This document shows, piece after piece, positions 1 through 7,676 of a stretch of 64,000 nucleotides of DNA (the stretch's first letter is position 1; each line of letters starts with the position of its first letter). The stretch spans positions 1,791,501 to 1,855,500 of the forward strand of contig NZ_LT853882.1 of NCBI RefSeq assembly GCF_900183975.1, given 5' to 3'. A model generated the notes under the pieces. The model saw only the letters and a program-made list of their open reading frames with translations, was not told the DNA's origin and did no database searches. A program made the translations under genes and the position numbers. The DNA is from Xanthomonas fragariae. GTDB taxonomy: Bacteria; Pseudomonadota; Gammaproteobacteria; Xanthomonadales; Xanthomonadaceae.

Positions 1-428
1 AGCAGACCGCCGCTCCAACTGTGCCTGCACTGGCGGGCGTGCTTTTGCTGTCCGATCCGCGCCACCCAGACAGCGCGATGTATAACGGCGCGGTCAGCAA
101 GTTGGAAGCACTGGGCGAACGTGGCGGTTTCTCCAACCGGCAAGAGCTCCAGCAAGCGGCTGGACAGCTGGTGTTTGAAGCCAAGGTGGATGGTCTAAAA
201 CGCATCGACCACGTGACGCTCAGCAAGAGCGGTGATAGGTTTTTTGCCTTGCAGGGCGAAATGACCGACCCGGCGATGCGCCTGGTATTTGTGGATCGCG
301 ATCAGGTGCAAACTCGGCCGTTGGAGCACAGCAGCCGGCAAGTGGCCGAGGAAAATCAGCGGCAGGCGCAGCAAGCGCAGACACAGCCGCAGACGCCAGA
401 CCCCGGTACGCGCGGCCTAACGCTCTAG
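1..428 (+). CDS. 3' fragment of a T4SS effector (XVIPCD domain), 5' end outside window
   Basis: About 142 codons of an open frame run in from the left edge and stop at TAG 426-428. The translation has the DPRHPDSAMY motif, the conserved middle, and the glutamine-rich tail of the XVIPCD, the C-terminal signal by which Xanthomonas T4SS effectors are recognised by the VirD4 coupling protein. The segment is nearly identical (about eight mismatches in 428 bp) to the end of the complete effector at 4710-6053, so it is a duplicated 3' end. Whether a full catalytic part lies upstream cannot be seen. A truncated virB4 follows directly, so the copy probably arrived by recombination. Confidence 0.85.
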   Translation, partial: QTAAPTVPALAGVLLLSDPRHPDSAMYNGAVSKLEALGERGGFSNRQELQQAAGQLVFEAKVDGLKRIDHVTLSKSGDRFFALQGEMTDPAMRLVFVDRDQVQTRPLEHSSRQVAEENQRQAQQAQTQPQTPDPGTRGLTL

Positions 429-469
429 AACGTCGTTACGCCAAGTCGTAACGCTCAACTGACAACTGA

Positions 470-1495
470 TGGCCTTGGTATCTGCCAGGGCCATCGTGCT
501 TTTGGCGCTTTTATCTGGCACTGGAAAACGGCGCACCGACCGGCTTCAACCCATTCCAGTGCGAGCGCAACGAGGCCAACACGCAGTTTCTGTCCGAGCT
601 GATCAAGGTGCTGGGCGGCAAGGCCGATTACAGCTCGCGCGAGGAAGAAGACATCTACCGTGCAGTGGAAGGCATGCTGGACACGCCGATGCACTTGCGC
701 AGCATGAGCAACTTTCGCAAGAGCCTGCCCAACATGGGCGACGACGGGCTGTATGCACGGCTGCGTCGCTGGACCGCCGGCAACTCGCTGGGCTGGGTGT
801 TCGACAACCCGGTGGACACGATCGATCTGCAAAACGCCTCGATCATTGGTTTCGACTACACCGATGTGATCGACAACGCCGAAGTGCGGGTGCCGGTGAT
901 CAATTATCTGCTGCACCGGTTGGAAGCGCTGATCGACGGGCGTCCGCTGATCTATGTGATGGACGAATTCTGGAAGATCCTGGACGGCAAGGGCGGCTTG
1001 AAGGACTTTGCCAAGAACAAGCAGAAGACCATCCGTAAGCAAAACGGTCTGGGCATCTTTGCCACGCAAAGCCCGGAGGATGCGCTTGCCAGCGACATTG
1101 CCGCGGCGCTGATCGAGCAGACGGCCACGATGATCCTGTTGCCCAATCCGAGCGCCAGCCGCAGCGACTATATGGAAGGGCTCAAGCTGACCGATGCGGA
1201 GTATCGGGTGGTGGCGTCGTTGGACGAGCGCTCGCGCTGCTTTCTGGTCAAGCAGGGCCACGCCTCGGCGGTGTGCCAGCTCAACCTGCGCGGCATGGAC
1301 GATGCGCTGTCGGTGATTTCGTCGTCGACCGACAACATCGAGATTCTGCATCAGGTGCTGGCGCGCCAGGCTGGCCAGCTGGGGGTGAGCGTGGAGCAGC
1401 TGACCCCGGAGCAGTGGCTGGAGGCGTTCTACGCCAACCGCAAGGGCTCGGGCAAGCGCACCTCGGCCAAGGACAAGGAGGTCGAAGATGCGTAA
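470..1495 (+). pseudogene. virB4: virB4, N-terminally truncated T4SS ATPase
   Basis: From about 510 the frame reads as the C-terminal part of VirB4, the hexameric ATPase that powers T4SS assembly. A Walker B-like stretch (LIYVMDEFWKIL) and the motif FATQSPEDAL are present. Only about 330 residues remain against roughly 800 in the family, and the Walker A part is absent. No ATG is found in frame; the first possible start is GTG 608, inside the domain. The frame is closed by TGA at 467-469. The break lies just after the duplicated effector end at 428, so a recombination event replaced the virB4 5' half. The protein could not hydrolyse ATP. Confidence 0.85.
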
Positions 1496-1562
1496 TGCCC
1501 GCATCGATCGACAGGTTCACCCGGCAACCCATCCGTTAGTGTCACAGGAGGCGAAGAACACC

Positions 1563-2312
1563 ATGACAACCAGGTTCAGACAGTTTTCTCGAGTATGTGC
1601 GGGCCTGGTGCTGCTGTGCCTTGCGGGCGCGGCCAGTGCGCAGTGGGAGGTGGTCGACAAGGCGCTCAATGAAAAGGCCGACGCAATTCGCAAGAACCAG
1701 GCGATCAATCATGGCGATGGAGAGCAGTCCAGTGGCGAAGAAGTCGCAAAGCCCAAGGAGAAGCTGGGGAGGATTCCGGACGATCAAGGCGTTGCGGCCT
1801 GTGCTGCCACCACCACTGGTACGCCGGTGTCCGGTTCGCAGAAAGAGTCCTGCGAGTTGGTCCAGCGCACGCTCAATGCGCAGTACAACTATGTGGTGGC
1901 GATGTATGAGATCACGAATGAGCGGCTGAAGCGGCTGCGCAAGATCGAGAAAAACCGGCAGGAGATCGGCGGGCAGAATATCGGCTTGCTGGAAAGCAAC
2001 ACCAACCAGCTGCTGGCGTTGAAAGCGATGATGGAGATCGACCGGCAGCAGATGGAATCGGCGATGTTCGCCTACGACAAGCGGGTAGCGTATCTGACCG
2101 GTCAACAGACGGCCGCGGCCAAGGCGGCGATGGCCGGCAAGGAAGCGCCGAATACGAATAATCGCCCCTTCTGGATTCCAACGTGGGTGCCGGATAACCT
2201 GCTGAATCTTGGCCAGACGATCGTGGCGGGTGTGGCGATGGAGGTGGCATTCAAAGCGATCAAATCCAAAAAGCCAGATGGAATGCGAGAACTGGCGATC
2301 GACAAGGACTGA
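1563..2312 (+). CDS. virB5: VirB5-like T4SS pilus-tip protein
   Basis: 249 residues. The start at ATG 1563 is preferred over upstream in-frame codons because AGGAG lies at 1546-1550 and a clear signal peptide begins there (basic MTTRFRQ, hydrophobic core, cleavage after GAASA). The mature protein is rich in charged helices, as expected for the periplasmic VirB5 minor pilin. It sits between virB4 and virB6, the usual place in Xanthomonas vir loci, and the identification rests largely on that order. Two cysteines (CAATTT, SCELV) could form a disulphide. The gene looks intact although virB4 upstream is broken. Confidence 0.7.
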   Translation: MTTRFRQFSRVCAGLVLLCLAGAASAQWEVVDKALNEKADAIRKNQAINHGDGEQSSGEEVAKPKEKLGRIPDDQGVAACAATTTGTPVSGSQKESCELVQRTLNAQYNYVVAMYEITNERLKRLRKIEKNRQEIGGQNIGLLESNTNQLLALKAMMEIDRQQMESAMFAYDKRVAYLTGQQTAAAKAAMAGKEAPNTNNRPFWIPTWVPDNLLNLGQTIVAGVAMEVAFKAIKSKKPDGMRELAIDKD

Positions 2313-2407
2313 GGCGCCTTGACGATGGCGCAAGCGCGTATGCAATGGACTCAATTTCGGGCAGCAACTGCCCTACGGCGCAGCCGTCTTAGTGGATGTG
2401 GTGACTT

Positions 2408-3493
2408 ATGAGTATCACTGTTTCTGTGAGTATCACCGATTTTTTGACGAATATCGGCAATTACAAATTCTTTCGTCTGATCAACGATTACCTGCGCGAC
2501 GAGATTGCGATTTTCCAGTGGGAATTGTTGCAGCGCACGACCGCATGGGTGGGGGTGATGGCGCTGACGCTGCTGACGCTGTGCATTCTGATCCAGGGGT
2601 ATCGGATTGTGACGGGCCAGTCGCGTGAGGCGGCGATGGGGCTGGTGGTGACGGCCCTGCGTGCGGCGTTGATCATCGGTGTTGCCACGAGCATGGCCAA
2701 GGGCTCGCCGCAGCTATATTGGACGCTGACCGACGGGATCAGCGAGGCGATCACCCAGACGGTGACCGGCGACTCCGACAGCCCGTACGAAGCGATCGAC
2801 AAGAACCTGATGCTGATGCAGGTGGCGATGTCGGGTCTTGACCAGATCAAGACCGGCGGCGATGCCGAAAGCGATAGCGCCAAGGAGCGTGCGCGCTGGT
2901 TTACGGGCATCGGCATGGCGGGGCCTGGCGTGGTGGCGGGCTCGATGCTGCTGCTGAACAAGATAGCGATGGCGCTGGTGGTGGGGTTTGGTCCATTATT
3001 CATCCTGTGTCTGCTATTCCAAGCCACGAAGTCGCTTTTCAGCAAGTGGTTGTTGTACGGGGTCGGCACGATGTTCTCGTTGTCGGTGCTGACCTTTACG
3101 GTAAGCTTGGCGACGAAGGTAGTGGGTGCGGTAGGCGCGGCATTTTTGATGAAGTTTGCAATAAACGGCGGCACCGGCGAAGGCATCAGCAGCATGGCGC
3201 TGCAACAAGGAGGATTAGGCTTGGTACTGACGACGTTGATCATCACCGCACCGCCGATGGCTGCATCTTTCTTCCAGGGCACGCTGGGCCAGTTCACGGC
3301 GTACTCGGCGCTGGGGCAGCTGGATCGGGCGAGCCAGGATGGTAGTGGTGGGCGGTCGCAGATGGTGGCAGAGCCGGTTCTTAGAAATGAACCTAGGGCC
3401 AATGAAATAGATAAGCTTGGTTATCGAGTGTCTGGAAGTCCACAGCAAGAAGTTGCTCACAATCAAGGCCGCTTAGGAAAAGCTAATGTTTGA
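2408..3493 (+). CDS. virB6: VirB6 inner-membrane T4SS channel protein
   Basis: 361 residues with several hydrophobic segments: about 35-60, 70-90, 170-200, 205-230, and 255-290. This fits VirB6/TrbL, the polytopic inner-membrane part of the T4SS substrate path. The central segments contain the family-typical pattern of a long glycine- and alanine-rich membrane region followed by a hydrophilic C-terminus. No strong ribosome-binding site precedes ATG 2408. The last 8 bp overlap the next gene, so the two are probably translationally coupled. The gene is intact. Confidence 0.8.
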   Translation: MSITVSVSITDFLTNIGNYKFFRLINDYLRDEIAIFQWELLQRTTAWVGVMALTLLTLCILIQGYRIVTGQSREAAMGLVVTALRAALIIGVATSMAKGSPQLYWTLTDGISEAITQTVTGDSDSPYEAIDKNLMLMQVAMSGLDQIKTGGDAESDSAKERARWFTGIGMAGPGVVAGSMLLLNKIAMALVVGFGPLFILCLLFQATKSLFSKWLLYGVGTMFSLSVLTFTVSLATKVVGAVGAAFLMKFAINGGTGEGISSMALQQGGLGLVLTTLIITAPPMAASFFQGTLGQFTAYSALGQLDRASQDGSGGRSQMVAEPVLRNEPRANEIDKLGYRVSGSPQQEVAHNQGRLGKANV

Positions 3494-3995
3494 TTTAGGT
3501 ATAATGAGCAGGCGTGCTTGCTTCTTGCTAATACTGATTAGTCTCAGCTGTTGTTTCGGTGCGCAGGCGCAAACTGCTTGCCCAAACGGTGTTGCTCCAG
3601 GTAGTCCGCAATGCGGGCCTGATTCTGGAACATCTAGGGCTGATTCTCCTCCGCCTCAGCCGACTGGTAAATGGATTAAAACTTGGGGTGCCCTCGCAAA
3701 AAATGCTTCTGGCGACATGGGTTTTGCTAGCGGAAAAATTAGTAAGAGCGATGCCCAAGCTGAAGCTGCAGAGCGCTGCGAGTCATTTGAATCGGGAGAG
3801 TGTAAAGTATTTGAAATATTTTATAACGAATGTATTTCTACGGCGGTTTCAGCTTCTGGACACGCGGGAATCGGAGTTGCGGGTAGTAAAGAGCAAGCTT
3901 CAACCTTAGCGATCAAAGAGTGCGAGGGTGGATTTGGAGGAGTATGCAAGATAACTCTTGCTGAATGCAGTCGGCCAGTTTTTCAGAATTTCTAG
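3486..3995 (+). CDS. Secreted DUF4189 protein
   Basis: 169 residues. ATG 3486 has AGGA at 3475-3478 and overlaps virB6; ATG 3504 is an alternative start. An N-terminal signal sequence (hydrophobic LLILISLSCC, cleavage near AQAQ) is followed by a domain with WGALAKN, several cysteines and the ending GVCKITLAEC, typical of DUF4189. Members are small secreted proteins often found beside Xanthomonas T4SS genes; their function is not established. Base composition drops from this gene through the next, unlike the vir genes before it, suggesting a separately acquired effector/immunity cassette. Confidence 0.7.
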   Translation: MFDLGIMSRRACFLLILISLSCCFGAQAQTACPNGVAPGSPQCGPDSGTSRADSPPPQPTGKWIKTWGALAKNASGDMGFASGKISKSDAQAEAAERCESFESGECKVFEIFYNECISTAVSASGHAGIGVAGSKEQASTLAIKECEGGFGGVCKITLAECSRPVFQNF

Positions 3996-4008
3996 GGATG
4001 TGATGTAT

Positions 4009-4662
4009 ATGAGGCTTGGTGTCGCTAGTGACCGCCGTGCTAATTGGGTAGATTTTTTTCCCATCAATTTTTCTATGATGTTAATTGCTATATTATTAGC
4101 GGTTCTCATAAGTGGGTGTAATATCCAAAATCAGGGAAATATTGATGACGGGAATTTGAATCTAGAAAAATCTAGAATCGCCAATAAATTCGATGCTAAC
4201 GTAAAGGGTAATCGAAGGGCTGCTGAAATTGAAAAAAATTCTGCTGTTGAAGCGGAACAAAGACGTATTGTTCGGGAGCAAGATAAGTTATTAGAGAAGG
4301 CGCTCAACGGCGAGACGCAGCAGCAGCGTGGCGAGCTGGCGAAAAGCGTGCAACTGCGCTTCTCCTATCGGCAGTGCGTTAAGAATTCAGACGCAGTCAT
4401 GCCAGTATTGATGAACTGCAACAATGAAGAATATGAGTATCAGGATGCCCGTCTAAACAAGGTCTATCATCGCCTATTGAGTAAGTTGCCGGCGGACGAG
4501 AAAGTTGCACTCAAGCAGGAAGAGCGAGATTGGATCAAGCAGCGTGACGCGCTTTGCCAATCAAATGGATCACTTGGTGGTGGGCAGGCTGAAGAGTTGG
4601 AGGACAGGTCTTGCGAGTTGAACGCAACAGCGAAGCGTGCCGATGAGCTGGAGAGCCGTTAA
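4009..4662 (+). CDS. LprI-like (DUF1311) lipoprotein, candidate effector immunity protein
   Basis: 217 residues from ATG 4009; ATG 4003 is equally possible, with AGGGA at 3994-3998. A hydrophobic stretch ends in the lipobox LISGC, predicting an outer-membrane lipoprotein. A charged coiled-coil-like linker precedes a C-terminal domain with paired cysteines and the pattern QDARLNKVY...EERDWIKQRD, characteristic of LprI/DUF1311, a family of lysozyme inhibitors. The gene lies directly upstream of a lysozyme-like effector, as expected for an immunity gene protecting the periplasm. The pairing is inferred from domain logic and gene order. The AT-rich 5' half contrasts with the GC-rich 3' half. Confidence 0.75.
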   Translation: MRLGVASDRRANWVDFFPINFSMMLIAILLAVLISGCNIQNQGNIDDGNLNLEKSRIANKFDANVKGNRRAAEIEKNSAVEAEQRRIVREQDKLLEKALNGETQQQRGELAKSVQLRFSYRQCVKNSDAVMPVLMNCNNEEYEYQDARLNKVYHRLLSKLPADEKVALKQEERDWIKQRDALCQSNGSLGGGQAEELEDRSCELNATAKRADELESR

Positions 4663-4709
4663 ATCCACTTGATTTATATAGCAAATTGAAAAAATTTGAG
4701 GATTCAATA

Positions 4710-6053
4710 ATGGCGACTATGGATGGATGGCACTTGGGAATGACTTCTGCGCGGCGCGAAAGCGGCGGGTGCGGAGTCGAAGCAATTTCAACGGGTAAAG
4801 GTGATCACGGTGGCGTTTCTTATGGCGTTTACCAACTGGCCTCCAATTCTGGAACGTTGAGGGAGTATTTAGATCGGTCGCGTTATGGCAAGGATTTTTC
4901 CGGGTTGTCGCCTGCTACTGCCGCCTTCAATGAGAAGTGGACCCAGCTTGCACGTACCGACCCAGCGTTTGGGCAGGACCAGCATGATTTCATCAAAAGT
5001 ACGCACTACGACAAGCAGGTTGCGTCCCTGAAAGCGGGTGGGCTTGATCTGAGCGACCGTGGGCCTGCTGTTCAGGACGCAATCTGGAGTAGCTCAGTGC
5101 AGTACCGTGGCTTGACTCCGTCGTTATTTCGGGAGGGGCTGACAGAGAAATTTGGCAAAAACTATCAACTCGCTGATTTATCGGATAAGCAGATCGTCGA
5201 AGCAGTACAAGACTACAAGTACTCTCATACCGAAACGTTATTCAAGAGTTCGCCCACTCAATGGGACTCCCTGCGTCATCGTGCTCTTAATGAAAAGCAG
5301 GATTTAGTTGACCTAGCCGAAGGTCGGCTGCCAACTCAAGGCTCGTCAGCTAGGCATTACAGCGCTCCACAGTCGCACGACGAAAAGCTGGACAACGGCG
5401 AGCGCGGCCAGTCAATCAAGCAACTGCAAAGCCAGCTAGCCCAACTCGGCTATCGAGGCCGCGACGGCAGGCCGTTGCATGCCGATGGCGACTTCGGCGC
5501 CAACACCAAGCACGCCGTGGAGCAATTTCAGCGTGAGCACGGTCTGCATGTGGATGGTGTGGTGGGACGACAGACGCATGCTGCTTTAGGCCAAGCGCTG
5601 TCGCAGCACACCGCCAAACACGTCGAGCAGACCGCCGCTCCAACTGTGCCTGCACTGGCCGGCGTGCTTTTGCTTTCCGATCCGCGCCACCCAGATAGCG
5701 CGATGTATAACGGCGCGGTCAGCAAGTTGGAAGCACTGGGCGAACGTGGCGGTTTCTCCAATCGGCAAGAGCTCCAGCAAGCGGCTGGACAGCTGGTGTT
5801 TGAAGCCAAGGTGGATGGTCTAAAACGCATCGACCACGTGACGCTCAGCAAGAGCGGTGATAGGTTTTTTGCCTTGCAGGGCGAAATGACCGACCCGGCG
5901 ATGCGCCTGGTATTTGTGGATCGCGATCAAGCGCAGACTCGGCCGTTGGAGCACAGCAGCCGGCAAATGGCCGAGGAAAATCAGCGGCAGGCGCAGCAAG
6001 CGCAGACACAGCCGCAGACGCCAGACCCCGGTACGCGCGGCCTAACGCTCTAG
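4710..6053 (+). CDS. T4SS antibacterial effector: lysozyme-like domain, peptidoglycan-binding domain, XVIPCD
   Basis: 447 residues. ATG 4710 is chosen over TTG 4686 because GAGG sits 8 nt upstream (4698-4701). Residues 1-215 form a lysozyme-like domain with RRESGG (E17 the likely acid) and the GGVSYGVYQLAS motif seen in VgrG-related muramidases. Residues 230-300 are a PG_binding_1 domain (GERGQSIKQLQSQLAQLGY, GDFGANTKHAV). Residues 314-447 are the XVIPCD secretion signal with a Gln-rich tail. The predicted role is killing of rival Gram-negative cells by cell-wall cleavage after T4SS delivery. The adjacent LprI-like lipoprotein is the likely immunity partner. An IS5-family element begins at the base after the stop codon. 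Confidence 0.85.
   Translation: MATMDGWHLGMTSARRESGGCGVEAISTGKGDHGGVSYGVYQLASNSGTLREYLDRSRYGKDFSGLSPATAAFNEKWTQLARTDPAFGQDQHDFIKSTHYDKQVASLKAGGLDLSDRGPAVQDAIWSSSVQYRGLTPSLFREGLTEKFGKNYQLADLSDKQIVEAVQDYKYSHTETLFKSSPTQWDSLRHRALNEKQDLVDLAEGRLPTQGSSARHYSAPQSHDEKLDNGERGQSIKQLQSQLAQLGYRGRDGRPLHADGDFGANTKHAVEQFQREHGLHVDGVVGRQTHAALGQALSQHTAKHVEQTAAPTVPALAGVLLLSDPRHPDSAMYNGAVSKLEALGERGGFSNRQELQQAAGQLVFEAKVDGLKRIDHVTLSKSGDRFFALQGEMTDPAMRLVFVDRDQAQTRPLEHSSRQMAEENQRQAQQAQTQPQTPDPGTRGLTL
5626..6053 (+). repeat. Direct repeat of positions 1-428 (effector 3' end)
   Basis: Positions 5626-6053 match 1-428 base for base apart from about eight substitutions, in the same orientation. The similarity stops at the TAG stop codon: beyond it the first copy runs into virB4 sequence and the second into the IS element. 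The repeat covers the XVIPCD and a little of the linker before it. Direct repeats 5.6 kb apart can recombine and delete or duplicate virB5, virB6 and the immunity gene. Confidence 0.95.
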
Positions 6054-7220
6054 GGAAGGTCTGAACAACGCACCAGACCTCTAAAATTCGAGCCTGCTGC
6101 GTGCCAATAGCGCACAGAGTTGATGCGTACGATACGATTTCTACGGTTTCTTGCGGCGTTGGCTGGCGCCAGACAGCATTATCCCCTGGCCGGCAGCAAC
6201 TGCCGGCGCACCATCCACAGATTGGATAGTGCGAACAGGGTCAGCACATGCGCGGTGTTCTTGGCCAAGCCGCGATAGCGGACCTTGGTGTAGCCAAACT
6301 GGCGTTTGATCACGCGGAATGGATGCTCCACCTTCGCACGCACACTTGCTTTGAAGTATTCCCAACGTTCTTCCTGGCGGCGCTCGCGTTTGTTGCCAAT
6401 GGCTTGAATCGTCGAACGCTTGGCGGCAATGAAAAAACCAGCCTTGCAGGTCTGCAGTTCTTCGCGTTTGTCCGCACCGGTGTAGCCGCTGTCGCCGAAC
6501 ACACTGTCTTCTTTGCCGTGCAGCAATGCGTGGGTCACCGCGACATCGGCCACATTGGCAGCCGTACAACGGACATGGTGCACCAGCCCGGAAAACTCAT
6601 CCACGCCGATGGGTGCCTTCATCCCGAAATACCACTGATTGCCTTTCTTGGTCTGATGCATTTCAGGGTCGTGCGCGCGGTCGGTGTTCTTGGTCGAACT
6701 GGGCGCAGCGATCAGGGTTGCATCGACGATCGTGCCGGACCGCAGGCTCTGACCCTTGCGCACCAGATCCGCGTTGACGGCCTCCAGCATCCGCGCTGCA
6801 AGGCCATGGGTTTCCAGCAAGCGGCGAAAGTTGAGAATCGTGGTCTCGTCGGGAACATTGTCCAAACCGCCGAGCTGGGCAAAACGGCGCAAGGTCGGGA
6901 TCTCGTGCAACGCTTCTTCCATCGCCGGATCGCTCAACGCATACCACTGCTGCAGCAAATGAATCCGCAACATCGTCGCCAGTGCGTACGGCTGTCGACC
7001 AGGCCGCCCCGACACCGGATAGTGCGGCGCGATCAGTCCGAGCAAATGCCTCCACGGAACCACCTGCTCCATCTCGGCCAGGAAGATCTCGCGGCGAGTC
7101 TGCTTGCGCTTGCCCAAACCTTCAGCGTCACCGAACGTCAGTTGCATGGATGACTCCTCAACGTAGGTGTGTAGTGTCGCGCATTTGAAGTGCGTTTGAA
7201 GTGCGTTGTTCAGAGGTTCC
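6054..7220 (-). mobile_element. IS5-family insertion sequence (IS1478-like), copy 1
   Basis: A 1167 bp element with terminal inverted repeats: GGAAGGTCTGAACAACGCAC at the left and, on the opposite strand, GGAACCTCTGAACAACGCAC at the right. It is flanked on both sides by CTAG (6050-6053 and 7221-7224), the 4-bp target duplication of IS5-group elements. One transposase gene is read leftwards. The right end has an 11-bp tandem duplication (TTTGAAGTGCG) that copy 2 lacks. The IS1478 name is from memory of Xanthomonas elements, not from a database match. Confidence 0.9.
6179..7147 (-). CDS. IS5-family DDE transposase
   Basis: 322 residues from ATG 7147, preceded by GAGGAG; an upstream extension to 7237 would run past the element end. 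DUF772-type N-terminus (GRPGRQPYALATMLRI), then the DDE residues in IVDATLIAA, VFGDSGYTGAD and KVEHPFRVIKRQFGY. It catalyses cut-and-paste transposition at CTAG-type sites. The frame is intact, so this copy may still be active and could mobilise the interrupted copy at 60888-63280. Confidence 0.93.
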   Translation of the reverse strand: MQLTFGDAEGLGKRKQTRREIFLAEMEQVVPWRHLLGLIAPHYPVSGRPGRQPYALATMLRIHLLQQWYALSDPAMEEALHEIPTLRRFAQLGGLDNVPDETTILNFRRLLETHGLAARMLEAVNADLVRKGQSLRSGTIVDATLIAAPSSTKNTDRAHDPEMHQTKKGNQWYFGMKAPIGVDEFSGLVHHVRCTAANVADVAVTHALLHGKEDSVFGDSGYTGADKREELQTCKAGFFIAAKRSTIQAIGNKRERRQEERWEYFKASVRAKVEHPFRVIKRQFGYTKVRYRGLAKNTAHVLTLFALSNLWMVRRQLLPARG

Positions 7221-7223
7221 CTA

Positions 7224-7421
7224 GATGCGCAAGCCAAGCTCTATGAGCAAGAATACGATCCCGATACGAAAGTGGTGGCCAGAGCACAGCGGCGCTTGGC
7301 GCGAACGAAGAGGCATGTCTCCCCGCGCATCCAAGCGATCCAGCAGGGACGGATCAAGCGGGCTCGAAAAGCGATGGTGGAGGCGGGCGGAGCCTGTAAA
7401 CGCCCTCAGACAACCCCTTGA
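7224..7421 (+). other. Possible 3' remnant of an unknown gene between IS5 and the island
   Basis: Beginning at the right target duplication, one frame reads about 65 codons of a basic, helix-like protein (YDPDTKVVARAQRRLARTKR, then QQGRIKRARKAMVEA) and stops at 7421. It has no plausible start, so it could be the tail of a gene cut by the IS insertion. The left att core of the island (7373-7391) lies inside it. I do not recognise the family, and chance coding is possible. Confidence 0.3.
7373..7391 (+). repeat. Left attachment core of the island
   Basis: The sequence GATGGTGGAGGCGGGCGGA matches 24687-24705 at 18 of 19 positions (C/T at position 12). The right copy is the ssrA acceptor/T-arm end on the opposite strand. 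Here the match ends abruptly on both sides, as expected for an att site left by integration into the 3' end of ssrA. Confidence 0.8.
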
Positions 7422-7456
7422 ACCTAAAGAAATTTGGGTCCAACAGATGTGCCTGC

Positions 7457-7480
7457 TTTGATACCTCGAATGATACCTCG
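7457..7480 (+). repeat. Left pair of arm-type repeats (TGATACCTCG, 12-bp period)
   Basis: TGATACCTCG occurs at 7459-7468 and again at 7471-7480. The same pair, same strand and same 12-bp period, occurs at 24586-24609 just inside the other end. Position inside both att cores and spacing of about 70 bp fit integrase arm-binding sites. No binding is shown. Confidence 0.55.
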
Positions 7481-7642
7481 AAATGGGGGGAGAAGATGCG
7501 CCCAGATGCCGCGAGGTGAGTAGACAATTCGACCGGCTCAGCAGACATCAGGTTTTTCCTACGACCCAACCGGCCAAATTGGTGGCACACTCGGGTGAAC
7601 TGCCAAGGCGGAGCCTTGGGACACGGAGTCTGTGGCGTCATC

Positions 7643-7676
7643 CAGGGGGGAGAGACGTTCAGGGGGGAGAGACGTT
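7643..7676 (+). repeat. 17-bp tandem duplication carrying the ribosome-binding site of the TIGR04141 gene
   Basis: The unit CAGGGGGGAGAGACGTT is repeated exactly at 7643-7659 and 7660-7676. The second copy supplies a very strong Shine-Dalgarno run (AGGGGGGAG) at the right distance from TTG 7675, which begins in its last two bases. The first copy ends in TTC rather than TTG, so only one start is made. Confidence 0.85.

Noticed and set aside
455..1504. Long antisense frame over virB4
   Set aside because: It mirrors a recognised coding region, has no motif, and carries the residue bias of a GC-rich shadow frame.
6248..7153. Frame antisense to the IS5 transposase
   Set aside because: The opposite strand carries a complete DDE transposase.
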